Positions 7,073 to 13,897 of a DNA stretch of 19,386 nucleotides are shown in pieces. The stretch's first letter is position 1. Every line of letters begins with the position of its first letter. Location of the stretch: the NCBI GenBank assembly GCA_050014815.1, contig JBEKCP010000037.1, forward strand, positions 1-19,386, read 5' to 3'. Source of the stretch: JBEKCP01 sp050014815. Lineage in GTDB: Bacteria; Planctomycetota; Planctomycetia; Pirellulales; Thermoguttaceae. A model generated the notes under the pieces. It searched no databases and was not told the origin of the DNA. It saw nothing but the letters and a program-made list of their open reading frames with translations. Both the position numbers and the translations under genes were made by a program.

Positions 7073-8614
7073 TCAGTCGGCGTTGGCCCGCGAGACGAGG
7101 TCTTGCCAGAAATCCCGCGCCCTGCGGTGGAATTCGAGGACCTCGGCCCGTTGGTGGGCGTCGTCGATCGCGATCTGCCCCACCCGTTCCTTGACCCAAT
7201 CGAGGAAGAACTGGGCCGAGCGCTTGCTGATCCGCGGCTGGGAACCGAACTGGACGTAGTAGGGCCCGGTCATCGCACACCGGTAGGTCTCGGAGACGTC
7301 GGTTACGACGCGGAGGAGGAACCAGCCGCTTTTCTTGAACTCGAGCTTCGGCAGGCGGCCGGATTTCGCGTATTCCTCGAACCGGATCGAATGCCGCACC
7401 TCGCCGTCCTGCACCACGTCGAGGTAGCTGATCGGCTCGCGCGTGGAGAGGGTCAGGCCGATCTCCAGCTCCAGCGTCTTGCCGTCGTCGGCATGAAAGG
7501 TGTGGCCGGGCAGTTGGCCTTCGACGGTCGGCCGCAGCAGGGGGCCGTTGGTAACGACAACCCGGCCTGCGCGAAGGTTCTTCCACCACGCGGCATAGTC
7601 CAGCGACCCGTCGACGTGGGCGTAGAGGCGATTGTAGCCGACCGGGTTGGGCGTCATGCCCGAGCCGCTACCGGCCGTCGGCGGGATCTCGAAGCCGCAG
7701 TCGAGCAGCCTGAAGTAGATGTCCTGGCCCCAGCGGGCGTAGCCGTGCGGGCCGGGGTAGAACTTGCGGTCGGGCGGCCTCCCGCCTTCCAGGTCGGCAA
7801 CCATCGTCTTGCGGCAGTAGTGGCGGTGCAGGACCTGGATGCTCTGGACCTGCCCGTGGGCCACCAAGAGCGGCAGGTCCCAACTGAAGGGCGACGCCAC
7901 ATCGACCCACAGGTCCGGCTGCTCGCGGCGGAGTTCGATGAGATGCTCGACCAGCGGCGGATACTCGGCCGGCCCGCCCTGCCGGGGCGACGGGGCCGGC
8001 AGATTGAAACACAGCACCTCCGTGCCCGCCTGATCGTATCCGCCCGCCAGGACGTTGTACCATCGGTCCTTGTCGAAGCGGGCCAGGGGATTCTTCGGCG
8101 GGCCACCGCGCTGCCAGTCGGTCTTTTCGTTCCACCAGGTGACGAACTGGGCCACGTGGAGGTCGTCGGCGGTCATGAGCAACTGGGCGTTTCGCGCCGG
8201 CCGGCGGACCAAGAGGTCGCCCGACCACCAGCCTTCGGCCGACATATCGACGACCCGGCGGAGGTCCACCTGCTTCGAGTCGTCGGCGTTGCGGTTGATG
8301 ACGAAATTGCCGTCGCGGTGGAGATACTCGGGGCCGCGCTCCATCTCGAAAGTATATTGTCCCAGCGGCAGCCTCAGCGTGATGCTGCCGGGAAAGACGA
8401 AGTGGTCGGCCCAGAACGGGATGGTCGGATCGGGCCGGCGAGGCCGATTCCCGTTGGGCCCCAAGAGGTGCATGCGGCAGGGGATCGGCTCCCGGGTCTT
8501 CTCATCGACCACGGTGACGGCGAACTTTTCGTCGGCGGCCCGGGCCCCGCGGGGCGAACCGGCGACCAGGACCGCCGCCCCCAGCAGCGACCAGGCCGTA
8601 AGGATTCGGCTCAT
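7073..8614 (-). CDS. CehA/McbA-like exported protein with degenerate metal motif
   Basis: This encodes 513 residues. The ATG at 8614 gives a signal peptide (MSRILTAWSLLGAAVLVAGS, cleavage near ARA-ADE); earlier ATGs at 8650 and 8743 lie in or before a palindromic element. Domain order: a carboxypeptidase-regulatory-like beta domain (KFAVTVVDEKTREPIPCRMH), then a region resembling the PHP-type CehA/McbA metallohydrolases. Recognisable pieces are EGWWSGDLLVRRP, LMTADDLHVAQFVTWWNE, DLPLLVAHGQVQSIQVLHRH and the Gly-rich PPTAGSGSGMTPNPVGYNRL. In active relatives the first piece is expected to read DLHVH; here it is D133-L-L-V-R-R, so both metal-binding histidines are replaced. Hydrolase activity is therefore doubtful. 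No strong ribosome-binding site is seen. It is convergent with the DUF1570 gene. Confidence 0.85.
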   Translation of the reverse strand: MSRILTAWSLLGAAVLVAGSPRGARAADEKFAVTVVDEKTREPIPCRMHLLGPNGNRPRRPDPTIPFWADHFVFPGSITLRLPLGQYTFEMERGPEYLHRDGNFVINRNADDSKQVDLRRVVDMSAEGWWSGDLLVRRPARNAQLLMTADDLHVAQFVTWWNEKTDWQRGGPPKNPLARFDKDRWYNVLAGGYDQAGTEVLCFNLPAPSPRQGGPAEYPPLVEHLIELRREQPDLWVDVASPFSWDLPLLVAHGQVQSIQVLHRHYCRKTMVADLEGGRPPDRKFYPGPHGYARWGQDIYFRLLDCGFEIPPTAGSGSGMTPNPVGYNRLYAHVDGSLDYAAWWKNLRAGRVVVTNGPLLRPTVEGQLPGHTFHADDGKTLELEIGLTLSTREPISYLDVVQDGEVRHSIRFEEYAKSGRLPKLEFKKSGWFLLRVVTDVSETYRCAMTGPYYVQFGSQPRISKRSAQFFLDWVKERVGQIAIDDAHQRAEVLEFHRRARDFWQDLVSRANAD

Positions 8615-8644
8615 GGCGTCTTGACGTCGAAGCAATATTGAGAC

Positions 8645-8781
8645 TCCCATGTCCGGTCCGGGGGGCTTGAATGGGTGGGCGCTTCGTGCGCCCAGTAGTA
8701 AAACCCATCCCTGGCGACTTGCATTACCTACCGGGTGACGCACCGGGGGTTCCGGGGACCACCACCGGACCGGACATGGGA
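8645..8781. repeat. 137-base element bounded by perfect 17-bp inverted repeats
   Basis: The 17-bp ends at 8645-8661 (CATGTCCGGTCCGG core) and 8765-8781 are exact reverse complements. Inside is a second hairpin, TGGGCGC-ttcgt-GCGCCCA, at 8676-8694. There is no reading frame of note. Clear target-site duplications are not seen next to the ends. It fits a small non-autonomous or REP-like element in the leader of the CehA-like gene. Confidence 0.75.
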
Positions 8782-8836
8782 TTATTCACTTGGGGAAAAA
8801 GTACCTGTCGCTCTTTCCCGACCTTCTTCACTTCCT

Positions 8837-9334
8837 TTACCGGGAAAGCTCGTGGAGGAGACGCCGGAATCGGGGCATCCGGCCTTCGAGATACGCCAGC
8901 CAGGCGGCCGGCTTCCATATCTCGATGCAAACGGCCGCGCCCACGACGAAAACCTCGTTCTGGGGCGGATCGCGATCCACGCCCAGGAATCTGCGGAAAC
9001 CCTCCGGGATGAGCAACCGGCCCCGGCCCTTCAACTCGACGGGTCGATTCCGCGTCGAGAGCAATCGCCCAAGCAGTTGCACCCGGCCGATCCGGTCCTC
9101 GTCGAAGCTTCGGGCCTGGAGTTTCTGCTCCAAGAGCCTGATTCGGGCCGCGAGTTGGGGCTGCCAGGCCTCTCGGTTCCAGAGGCTCAGGCAGCCGGCC
9201 CGTTCCTTCGCCAGGATGCACTGCTGCGAGTCGGCTCGCATGAGATCGGTCAACTCGTGGGGAATCGACAGCCGGAACCGCTCGTCCAGCGTACAAGAGA
9301 ACTCGCCGAGAATGAGCGGTGGTGTTTCCGGCAT
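8837..9334 (-). CDS. mraZ: MraZ-family transcriptional regulator
   Basis: This encodes 165 residues, slightly longer than the usual 140-150. Two AbrB/MraZ half-domains are visible: LGEFSCTLDERFRLSIPHEL near residue 9 and VELKGRGRLLIPEGFRRFLG near residue 98, each followed by the expected 'F/CILxxxxxxCLSLW' and 'EVFVVGAAVCIEIWKPAAWL' strands. MraZ normally forms a ring that binds TGGGN repeats upstream of its own dcw (division and cell wall) operon. In the first half-domain the usual Gly of DxxGR is Phe (DERFR). The start at 9334 gives the family N-terminus; an ATG at 9361 is possible but adds nine unlike residues. No rsmH or fts gene follows it here; the next gene on the strand is the CehA-like one, so MraZ is detached from dcw. 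Confidence 0.9.
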   Translation of the reverse strand: MPETPPLILGEFSCTLDERFRLSIPHELTDLMRADSQQCILAKERAGCLSLWNREAWQPQLAARIRLLEQKLQARSFDEDRIGRVQLLGRLLSTRNRPVELKGRGRLLIPEGFRRFLGVDRDPPQNEVFVVGAAVCIEIWKPAAWLAYLEGRMPRFRRLLHELSR

Positions 9335-9409
9335 CGCTAGCCCTAACGGGGCGGATGGCATCGGGGGTCCGGCCGCCGAGCGACGGAAGGACAGATGAAG
9401 TGTACATTC

Positions 9410-9424
9410 TGGGATCTAATCCCA
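9410..9424. promoter_or_regulatory. Candidate MraZ operator, distal site
   Basis: TGGGAT-CTA-ATCCCA is a perfect inverted repeat built of TGGGA half-sites 5 bases apart, 75 bases before the mraZ start. The TGGG core is the half-site MraZ is known to recognise, but the known arrangement is direct repeats. A twin lies exactly 42 bases away. Confidence 0.45.
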
Positions 9425-9451
9425 CAAGTATCCTATTGATCCGTCACCGAA

Positions 9452-9466
9452 TGGGAACAAATTCCA
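9452..9466. promoter_or_regulatory. Candidate MraZ operator at the transcription start
   Basis: TGGGAACAAATTCCA is an imperfect inverted repeat of the same TGGGA-N5 design. It lies directly downstream of the -10 hexamer (9475-9480), at about +2 to +16, where bound repressor would block transcription of mraZ. Confidence 0.4.
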
Positions 9467-9474
9467 CAGTATTG

Positions 9475-9502
9475 AGTGTAGCGGTTCTCGCGGTTTTGAC
9501 AA
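9475..9502 (-). promoter_or_regulatory. Sigma70-type promoter of mraZ
   Basis: On the minus strand TTGTCA (9497-9502), a 16-base spacer and TACACT (9475-9480). Transcription should begin near 9468, giving a leader of about 134 bases before the ATG at 9334. It is among the clearest promoters in the window. Confidence 0.6.
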
Positions 9503-9555
9503 GTACCCCGGGGCCGGAATTTCGGCCGATGCACTCCCACAAACGGTGGGTCTTG

Positions 9556-9617
9556 TGTGCCACTGCTGGCTTGTCCAGCAGTGCGGAAGACACGGTTGGG
9601 CAAGCCAACCGTGGCAC
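9556..9617. repeat. Double-hairpin palindrome at the uvrC 3' end
   Basis: CACTGCTGG/CCAGCAGTG (9561-9583) and CACGGTTGG/CCAACCGTG (9591-9613) are two perfect 9-bp hairpins with 5-base loops, enclosed by GTGCCAC/GTGGCAC (9557-9563 and 9611-9617). It begins 12 bases after the uvrC stop on the minus strand, so it may also serve as its RNA 3' end. Confidence 0.8.
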
Positions 9618-9629
9618 CCGCGGGCCGCG

Positions 9630-10964
9630 TCATTCCCCGAGCGTCGAGCGGCGGCGGAGAATGTGGTGGTAATGCTGGGCGAACCGGTGGGCCTCGTCGC
9701 GGACGTACTGCAAGAGCCGCAGGGCGTAACTGTGACGGCTCAGCCGCAAGGGCTCGTCATGCCCGGCCATGAAAACAAGCTCCTCCCGCTTGGCCAGCGA
9801 GAGCACCGTGGGGGGCCGGGCCGGCCGGCCCTCCAGGGCGCTCAAGGCGGCGTGGAGCTGGTCCTTACCGCCGTCCACCAGGAGGATGTCCGGCACGACC
9901 TCGTCCTCGCGGAGGTGCTCGAAGCGGCGAGCGACGGCCTCGTAGATGCTCGCCACGTCGTCGGGGCCCTCGACCGTGCGGATCCGGAGCCGCTTGTACC
10001 CCGGCTTGAAGGGCAGGCCGTCGATGAACTGCACGACGCTGGCGACGGTCTCCGTGCCGGCGGTGTGCGCAACGTCCACGCCCTCGATGGTTCGCGGCGT
10101 GTGGGCGAGGTGGAGCACCTTCCGCAGGCCGGCCAGGCCCTTCTTCGGATCGACGGGGAACACCTCGGGCTGCACGTGGGTCTCCAGATCACCGCGTTCA
10201 TTGAGCGTTTCCAACAGGTGGATCTCGTCGCGGAACCTAGCCGCGTCCTCGAACCGCAGTTGCCCGGCGGCCGCCTCCATCTCTGCCCGCAACTCGGCCA
10301 CGACCGACTGTTTCTTGCCCTCGAGGAACTCCTGCAACCGGTGGATGTCCTTGCGATACTCCTCCTTCGAAATGCGGAGATTGCACGGGGCGGTACACTG
10401 GCGGATCGAGGCCAGGAGGCACGGCCGGAACCACCGCCAGCGCGGGTCCCTTTCGTGGATGTCCAGCGAGCAGGTGCGGAAGCGGAATATCTTCTGGAGT
10501 ACCGCCATCGCCCCACGCAGCCCCCGGAGGTTCGTGAACGGCCCATAGAGCTTCGTGCCGTGCGGGCTCGGCGTGCGGGTGATCTCGACGCGGGGAAAGT
10601 CCTCGTGCGCGTGGATTTCCAGGTATGGGAAGGTCTTGTCGTCCCGGAGGTCCCGGTTGTACTTGGGCAGGATGTCCTTGATCAGCCGGGCCTCGATCAG
10701 GAGGGCATCGACTTCGCTTTCGGCTTCGAGGTAGTCGAGGTCGCGGATTTCCTGGACGAGCCGGGCGGTCCGCGGGTCCTCGGCCGCCGCTTTGAGAAAG
10801 TAGCTGCCGGCGCGGGCGCGGAGGTTCTTGGCCTTGCCGACATAGATGACGCGGCCGGCGGCGTCCTTCATGAGGTAGACGCCTGGTTTCTGCGGCAGGG
10901 CCCGGGCCTTCTGGGCGGCCTGCGAAGCGTCCTGGGGCTCGGTGGGGAAGGACATGTCGGACAT
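9630..10964 (-). CDS. uvrC: Short UvrC (excinuclease ABC subunit C) lacking the HhH end
   Basis: This encodes 444 residues, against about 600 for typical UvrC. UvrC makes both incisions in nucleotide excision repair after UvrAB finds damage. Visible in order: GIY-YIG nuclease (P27-GVY, Y41-VGKAKNLRARAGSYF, likely catalytic E91 in LLIEARLIK); four cysteines C165, C182, C190, C194 in the pattern of the UvrC Fe-S cluster; UVR domain around 223-252; and an RNase H-like nuclease with D297 (GVDVAHT), D364 (LLVDGGKDQL) and H426 (RDEAHR). Both active sites look intact. The protein stops at RRRSTLGE, just where the linker to the tandem helix-hairpin-helix domain would begin. The ATG follows the upstream gene's TGA by 3 bases, so translation is probably coupled. 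Confidence 0.93.
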   Translation of the reverse strand: MSDMSFPTEPQDASQAAQKARALPQKPGVYLMKDAAGRVIYVGKAKNLRARAGSYFLKAAAEDPRTARLVQEIRDLDYLEAESEVDALLIEARLIKDILPKYNRDLRDDKTFPYLEIHAHEDFPRVEITRTPSPHGTKLYGPFTNLRGLRGAMAVLQKIFRFRTCSLDIHERDPRWRWFRPCLLASIRQCTAPCNLRISKEEYRKDIHRLQEFLEGKKQSVVAELRAEMEAAAGQLRFEDAARFRDEIHLLETLNERGDLETHVQPEVFPVDPKKGLAGLRKVLHLAHTPRTIEGVDVAHTAGTETVASVVQFIDGLPFKPGYKRLRIRTVEGPDDVASIYEAVARRFEHLREDEVVPDILLVDGGKDQLHAALSALEGRPARPPTVLSLAKREELVFMAGHDEPLRLSRHSYALRLLQYVRDEAHRFAQHYHHILRRRSTLGE

Positions 10965-10967
10965 GAG

Positions 10968-12335
10968 TCACTTCTCGGCCGAAAGCGTCGCAAGGCGATC
11001 GGAGAGGGCGTCGAGGCGATTTCTTTCGGCCTCTCGCGGGGCATCGCTCGCGGGGGCCACTGGGCCGCCGAGACGCTCGCGGGTCTCGGCGATCCGGTTC
11101 GCCAGCGAGGCGATGGCACGCCGCGGCGAATCGATCGTGCCCGCCTTGGCCTGCTCCTTCGACGGGACCAGGTCGCGGAAGAGGCCCAGGTCCTTTTGTC
11201 GGAGGACGAGGATATCGAGCCGGCTCAGTGCGGTTTGCAGTTGCTCGGCGGTCCACTCGCGCTTTTCTTCCAGCTCGCCTTCCAGGCTCCGCAGGGCCAG
11301 GTTGATGCCGGCAATCCGCGCCGCCAGTCCTTCGACGTCGACCTGGGCATGATCGCCGGGCGGCACCGGAGAGGGCGGGGCTTTCGGTGGCGACGCCCCC
11401 AAAACCCCCGGATGCAATCCGGGGGCTTTAGTTGGCCCCCTGTCCCCTTCCGAGACGGTCCGCGGCAGCATCGCCAGCGGATCGCCCAGCGGTGTAGCGC
11501 GGGGCGGCATAGGGGGCAGCGGCTCCTCCGGGGACGCCTGCGTTCTCGGCTTCGGCGGGGGAACGACCACCGTCGGCGACGCCAACGGCCCCGAGCCGGC
11601 CTCGTGCAGAGGGACCGTCGGAGATGCTTCAGGCTTTCGCACCAATGGAGGCATCTCGGCCGCCGGCGGCGATACCCCCGGGGGCGCCGGGACCGACGGA
11701 TCCGGCACCCGGACCTTCACCGGGGCCAATTCCAGCCGCGGGGCCACCGGGGGTGGCGGTTCCGCGGCCGTCACCGCGGGGCGCAAGGCAGTCGCGCCGC
11801 CGAAGCTGGGGTCAACGGGCAGAGGACCGATTGAGCCGGGGGCGGAATTATGGGCAGCCGCCTCGAGCCAGTCGATCAGCCGATCCTGTTGGTCGGGTGG
11901 GCTGCCGGCTGCCTCCCAACGCGACCATACGCGGAACCACGCCTCTCGCCGCTCCAGGAATTTCGCCGGCTCCGCTTGGAAACTCTCCTGGACCTCTGCT
12001 CGATACTGCCGGACCAACCGGCTGATGGCCGCCTTCTCCCGCACATCCAGTTGCACCAGGAGTTCGGCGAGCGTTTCTCGGGCAACGGTCGGTTGGTGGA
12101 GCTTCGCGGCGGCGCGGGCCTCGTCTTGCCGGGCCTCCTCCGGGCTGAGCGTCCATTGGGCGGCGCGGGCCAGGCGGGCTTCAAGCCGCCTCAGCCACGC
12201 CTGCTGGGCGTCGGCGGGCAGCGATGCGACCCGACGGAGCGTGGCCTCCGTGCGGGCCGTGGCGTCCTCCCGCGGATATGCATCCGCGGCTACGGCAAGC
12301 ACCGCGGCTGACAAGATGAATCCCGACACGCGCAC
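10968..12335 (-). CDS. Exported proline-rich coiled-coil protein
   Basis: This encodes 455 residues, starting at a GTG 1 base after the preceding stop codon. It has a signal peptide (MRVSGFILSAAVLAVAADAY). Residues about 25-165 are helical and charged (RTEATLRRVASLPADAQQAW, VREKAAISRLVRQYRAEVQ); about 170-325 is a proline-rich linker; and about 330-455 is helical again, probably coiled coil (ARIAGINLALRSLEGELEEK, LANRIAETRERL). The order helix, Pro-rich spacer, coiled coil suggests an elongated envelope protein. I do not recognise the family. A palindromic repeat sits in frame inside the linker at 11405-11425. A 762-residue frame on the other strand covers this gene and part of uvrC but is a compositional shadow. 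Confidence 0.82.
   Translation of the reverse strand: MRVSGFILSAAVLAVAADAYPREDATARTEATLRRVASLPADAQQAWLRRLEARLARAAQWTLSPEEARQDEARAAAKLHQPTVARETLAELLVQLDVREKAAISRLVRQYRAEVQESFQAEPAKFLERREAWFRVWSRWEAAGSPPDQQDRLIDWLEAAAHNSAPGSIGPLPVDPSFGGATALRPAVTAAEPPPPVAPRLELAPVKVRVPDPSVPAPPGVSPPAAEMPPLVRKPEASPTVPLHEAGSGPLASPTVVVPPPKPRTQASPEEPLPPMPPRATPLGDPLAMLPRTVSEGDRGPTKAPGLHPGVLGASPPKAPPSPVPPGDHAQVDVEGLAARIAGINLALRSLEGELEEKREWTAEQLQTALSRLDILVLRQKDLGLFRDLVPSKEQAKAGTIDSPRRAIASLANRIAETRERLGGPVAPASDAPREAERNRLDALSDRLATLSAEK
11405..11425. repeat. Palindrome inside the proline-rich coding region
   Basis: CCCCCGGAT-gca-ATCCGGGGG is a perfect 9-bp hairpin with a 3-base loop, flanked by AAAA and CTTT. Read in the gene it contributes about seven residues (PGLHPGV) within the flexible linker. 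It looks like a dispersed repeat that landed in frame. Confidence 0.7.
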
Positions 12336-12336
12336 G

Positions 12337-12924
12337 TCAATCGCCGCCGGCGGCCTCCTTCTTCAGGGGCAAAGTGTAAAGGTACAGCGTGTGCTTCACG
12401 TTGTCCTCGTTGGAGGTCATCACCTGAGTGTCGTCCGGCGCGACGTCCTTGATCGCGTAATCGTGGGCGACAATCCGCGAGCCGGGCTTCATCTTCTCCA
12501 GCAACGGACGGAGCTTCACGATCATGTCCGGGAGCAGGTACATCGAGATGACCGTCGCCTTGCTGTAATCGACCGTATAGATATCCTTGTCTTCGATCGT
12601 CACGAGGTGATCGACCTTGCGTTTCTTGGCGATCTGGCGGCCTTCGGCGACGAGTTTCGGGACGATCTCGAACCCGACGCCGCGGCAGCCGTATTTTCTG
12701 GCCGCCGCGATGACCATCCGGCCGTCGCCGCAGCCGGGATCGTAGACGACGTCGTCCTTCGTGATCTTCGCCATATCGAGCATCTTGGCCACCACGTCGT
12801 TGGGAGTGCCGACGTAGACGCAATCGGGCGTCTTGTCGCCGGCAGCCTTGTCGTCGCACCTGGCATAGGAGGCGAAGCTTGTCAGGGCCGCCATGGCCAG
12901 CACACCCGGGATTACGCGCTGCAT
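12337..12924 (-). CDS. Exported class I SAM-dependent methyltransferase
   Basis: This encodes 195 residues, starting at an ATG with GAGGAG 8 bases before it. The N-terminus is an export signal (MQRVIPGVLAMAALTSFASY), followed by a short acidic linker. The catalytic core carries the SAM motif I as DPGCGDGR (residues 62-69, replacing the more usual DLGCGDGR), an acidic residue at the end of strand 2 (GFEIVPK, E86) and a late motif PGSRIVAHDY. It resembles small Rossmann-fold methyltransferases common in planctomycetes. The substrate is not evident. Placement outside the cytoplasm would be odd because SAM is cytoplasmic, so the signal may instead be a membrane anchor. It lies 16 bases after the LRR gene and 1 base before the next gene. 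Confidence 0.88.
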   Translation of the reverse strand: MQRVIPGVLAMAALTSFASYARCDDKAAGDKTPDCVYVGTPNDVVAKMLDMAKITKDDVVYDPGCGDGRMVIAAARKYGCRGVGFEIVPKLVAEGRQIAKKRKVDHLVTIEDKDIYTVDYSKATVISMYLLPDMIVKLRPLLEKMKPGSRIVAHDYAIKDVAPDDTQVMTSNEDNVKHTLYLYTLPLKKEAAGGD

Positions 12925-12940
12925 GGAATTCTCCTCGGTA

Positions 12941-13717
12941 TTAGTGGAAGAACACGGCCAGGCCGGGTATCTTCTCCTTGAACTTCTCGGAATAAGCCCT
13001 GGTGACCTTCGTGCCCTTGACGTAGAGCATGCGGAGGTTGTCCAGGCCGGCCAGTTGCGGGAGATCGCCGTCCGCCACGTCGCAGTCTTTGAGGTTGAGC
13101 GTGCGGAGCCGGGCCAGGCCGGCCAGGTGGGCGAGGCCCGCCCCCGTCACCCCCGTACCCTCCAGCGACAGGGTCTCGATCCGGGTCAGTTTTTCCAGGT
13201 GCGCCAGGTCGTCGTCGGCGACGGGGACGTGGGCCAGGTTGAGCACCTGGAGGTCGGTCAGGTTCTTGAGGTGGGCCAGCCCCTTGCCGGTGATCTTCGT
13301 GTTCTGGAGGCTGAGGGCTTCGAGGTCCGTCAGGCCGCTGAGGTGTTTCAGCCCGGCGTCGGTCACGTCGACGTTGTGGAGGTAGAGGCGCACAAGGGAT
13401 GTGCGTCCGCGGAGGTTGGCCAGCCCGGCGTCGGTGATCGCGGCGGCCGTGATTTCCAGCGACTCCAGGCCGGCCAATTCAGCGAGCGGCGCCAGGTCGG
13501 CATCGGTCGCGCGGGGGTTCGCGAGGGTAACGGAGTCGATCAATCCGTCGGCACTCAGATGGACCTCCGCGCCACCCTTCCTGAGGGCTGCGGCCGCGGG
13601 TCCATCCATAATCTCGGCGGGAAAGTGGTGGACCTTCGCCGGGGTGTCTGCCCCGTAGCAGACGGGCAAGGCTCCAACGATCACCCACACCACCCACAAG
13701 CAAGTGCATCGTCTCAT
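12941..13717 (-). CDS. Exported leucine-rich-repeat protein
   Basis: This encodes 258 residues. The ATG at 13717 has GGGAG 7 bases before it and gives a signal peptide (MRRCTCLWVVWVIVGALPVC). The frame can be extended back to 13864, but that extension is merely the palindrome at 13735-13837 read as protein. The mature part holds about seven 24-residue leucine-rich repeats of the type ITDAGLxxLxxLxxLxxLxL: examples are VTDAGLKHLSGLTDLEALSL, ITGKGLAHLKNLTDLQVLNL and VTGAGLAHLAGLARLRTLNL. The regularity gives a curved solenoid used for protein binding. Its partner is unknown. It is the first gene of a four-gene unit with the methyltransferase, the proline-rich protein and UvrC. Confidence 0.9.
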   Translation of the reverse strand: MRRCTCLWVVWVIVGALPVCYGADTPAKVHHFPAEIMDGPAAAALRKGGAEVHLSADGLIDSVTLANPRATDADLAPLAELAGLESLEITAAAITDAGLANLRGRTSLVRLYLHNVDVTDAGLKHLSGLTDLEALSLQNTKITGKGLAHLKNLTDLQVLNLAHVPVADDDLAHLEKLTRIETLSLEGTGVTGAGLAHLAGLARLRTLNLKDCDVADGDLPQLAGLDNLRMLYVKGTKVTRAYSEKFKEKIPGLAVFFH

Positions 13718-13734
13718 AGAAAAGCTCCCGGCGG

Positions 13735-13837
13735 GTAGGGTGGGTCGACGGGCACCGTGCGAAGCATGGTCGGCGCGCCCCACCGGAAACCAGCCAATTT
13801 CCCCTTGGTGGGGCTCGCTTCGCTCGACCCACCCTAC
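13735..13837. repeat. Palindromic element in the operon leader
   Basis: GTAGGGTGGGTCGAC (13735-13749) and CTCGACCCACCCTAC (13823-13837) pair with one mismatch. Inside, GCGCCCCACC faces GGTGGGGCT. The element occupies most of the roughly 143-base leader of the LRR operon and ends 17 bases before its start codon. Confidence 0.8.
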
Positions 13838-13867
13838 AATTGCCTCCATAACAGAAACCAACAAGAA

Positions 13868-13896
13868 AGGATATCAGCCCCGGCGTGCCGTGTAAA
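13868..13896 (-). promoter_or_regulatory. Sigma70-type promoter of the LRR-methyltransferase-uvrC unit
   Basis: On the minus strand TTTACA (13891-13896), a 17-base spacer and TATCCT (13868-13873), with the optimal spacing. The -35 abuts the stop codon of the O-methyltransferase. Transcription would start near 13861. Confidence 0.6.
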
Positions 13897-13897
13897 G

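Noticed and set aside
7031..8641. 536-residue plus-strand open frame
   Set aside because: It is a shadow of the CehA-like gene, with no recognisable domain and shadow-type composition.
9335..9629. Frameshifted HhH domain of uvrC
   Set aside because: None of the frames beyond the stop shows a GVGPKR-like hairpin motif.
9546..11834. 762-residue plus-strand open frame
   Set aside because: It is antisense to uvrC and the proline-rich gene, has no domain or signal, and its length follows from GC-rich codon bias.
12941..13864. Longer LRR protein starting at 13864
   Set aside because: The extra N-terminus is a translated palindrome, and the ATG at 13717 has a good ribosome-binding site and signal peptide.
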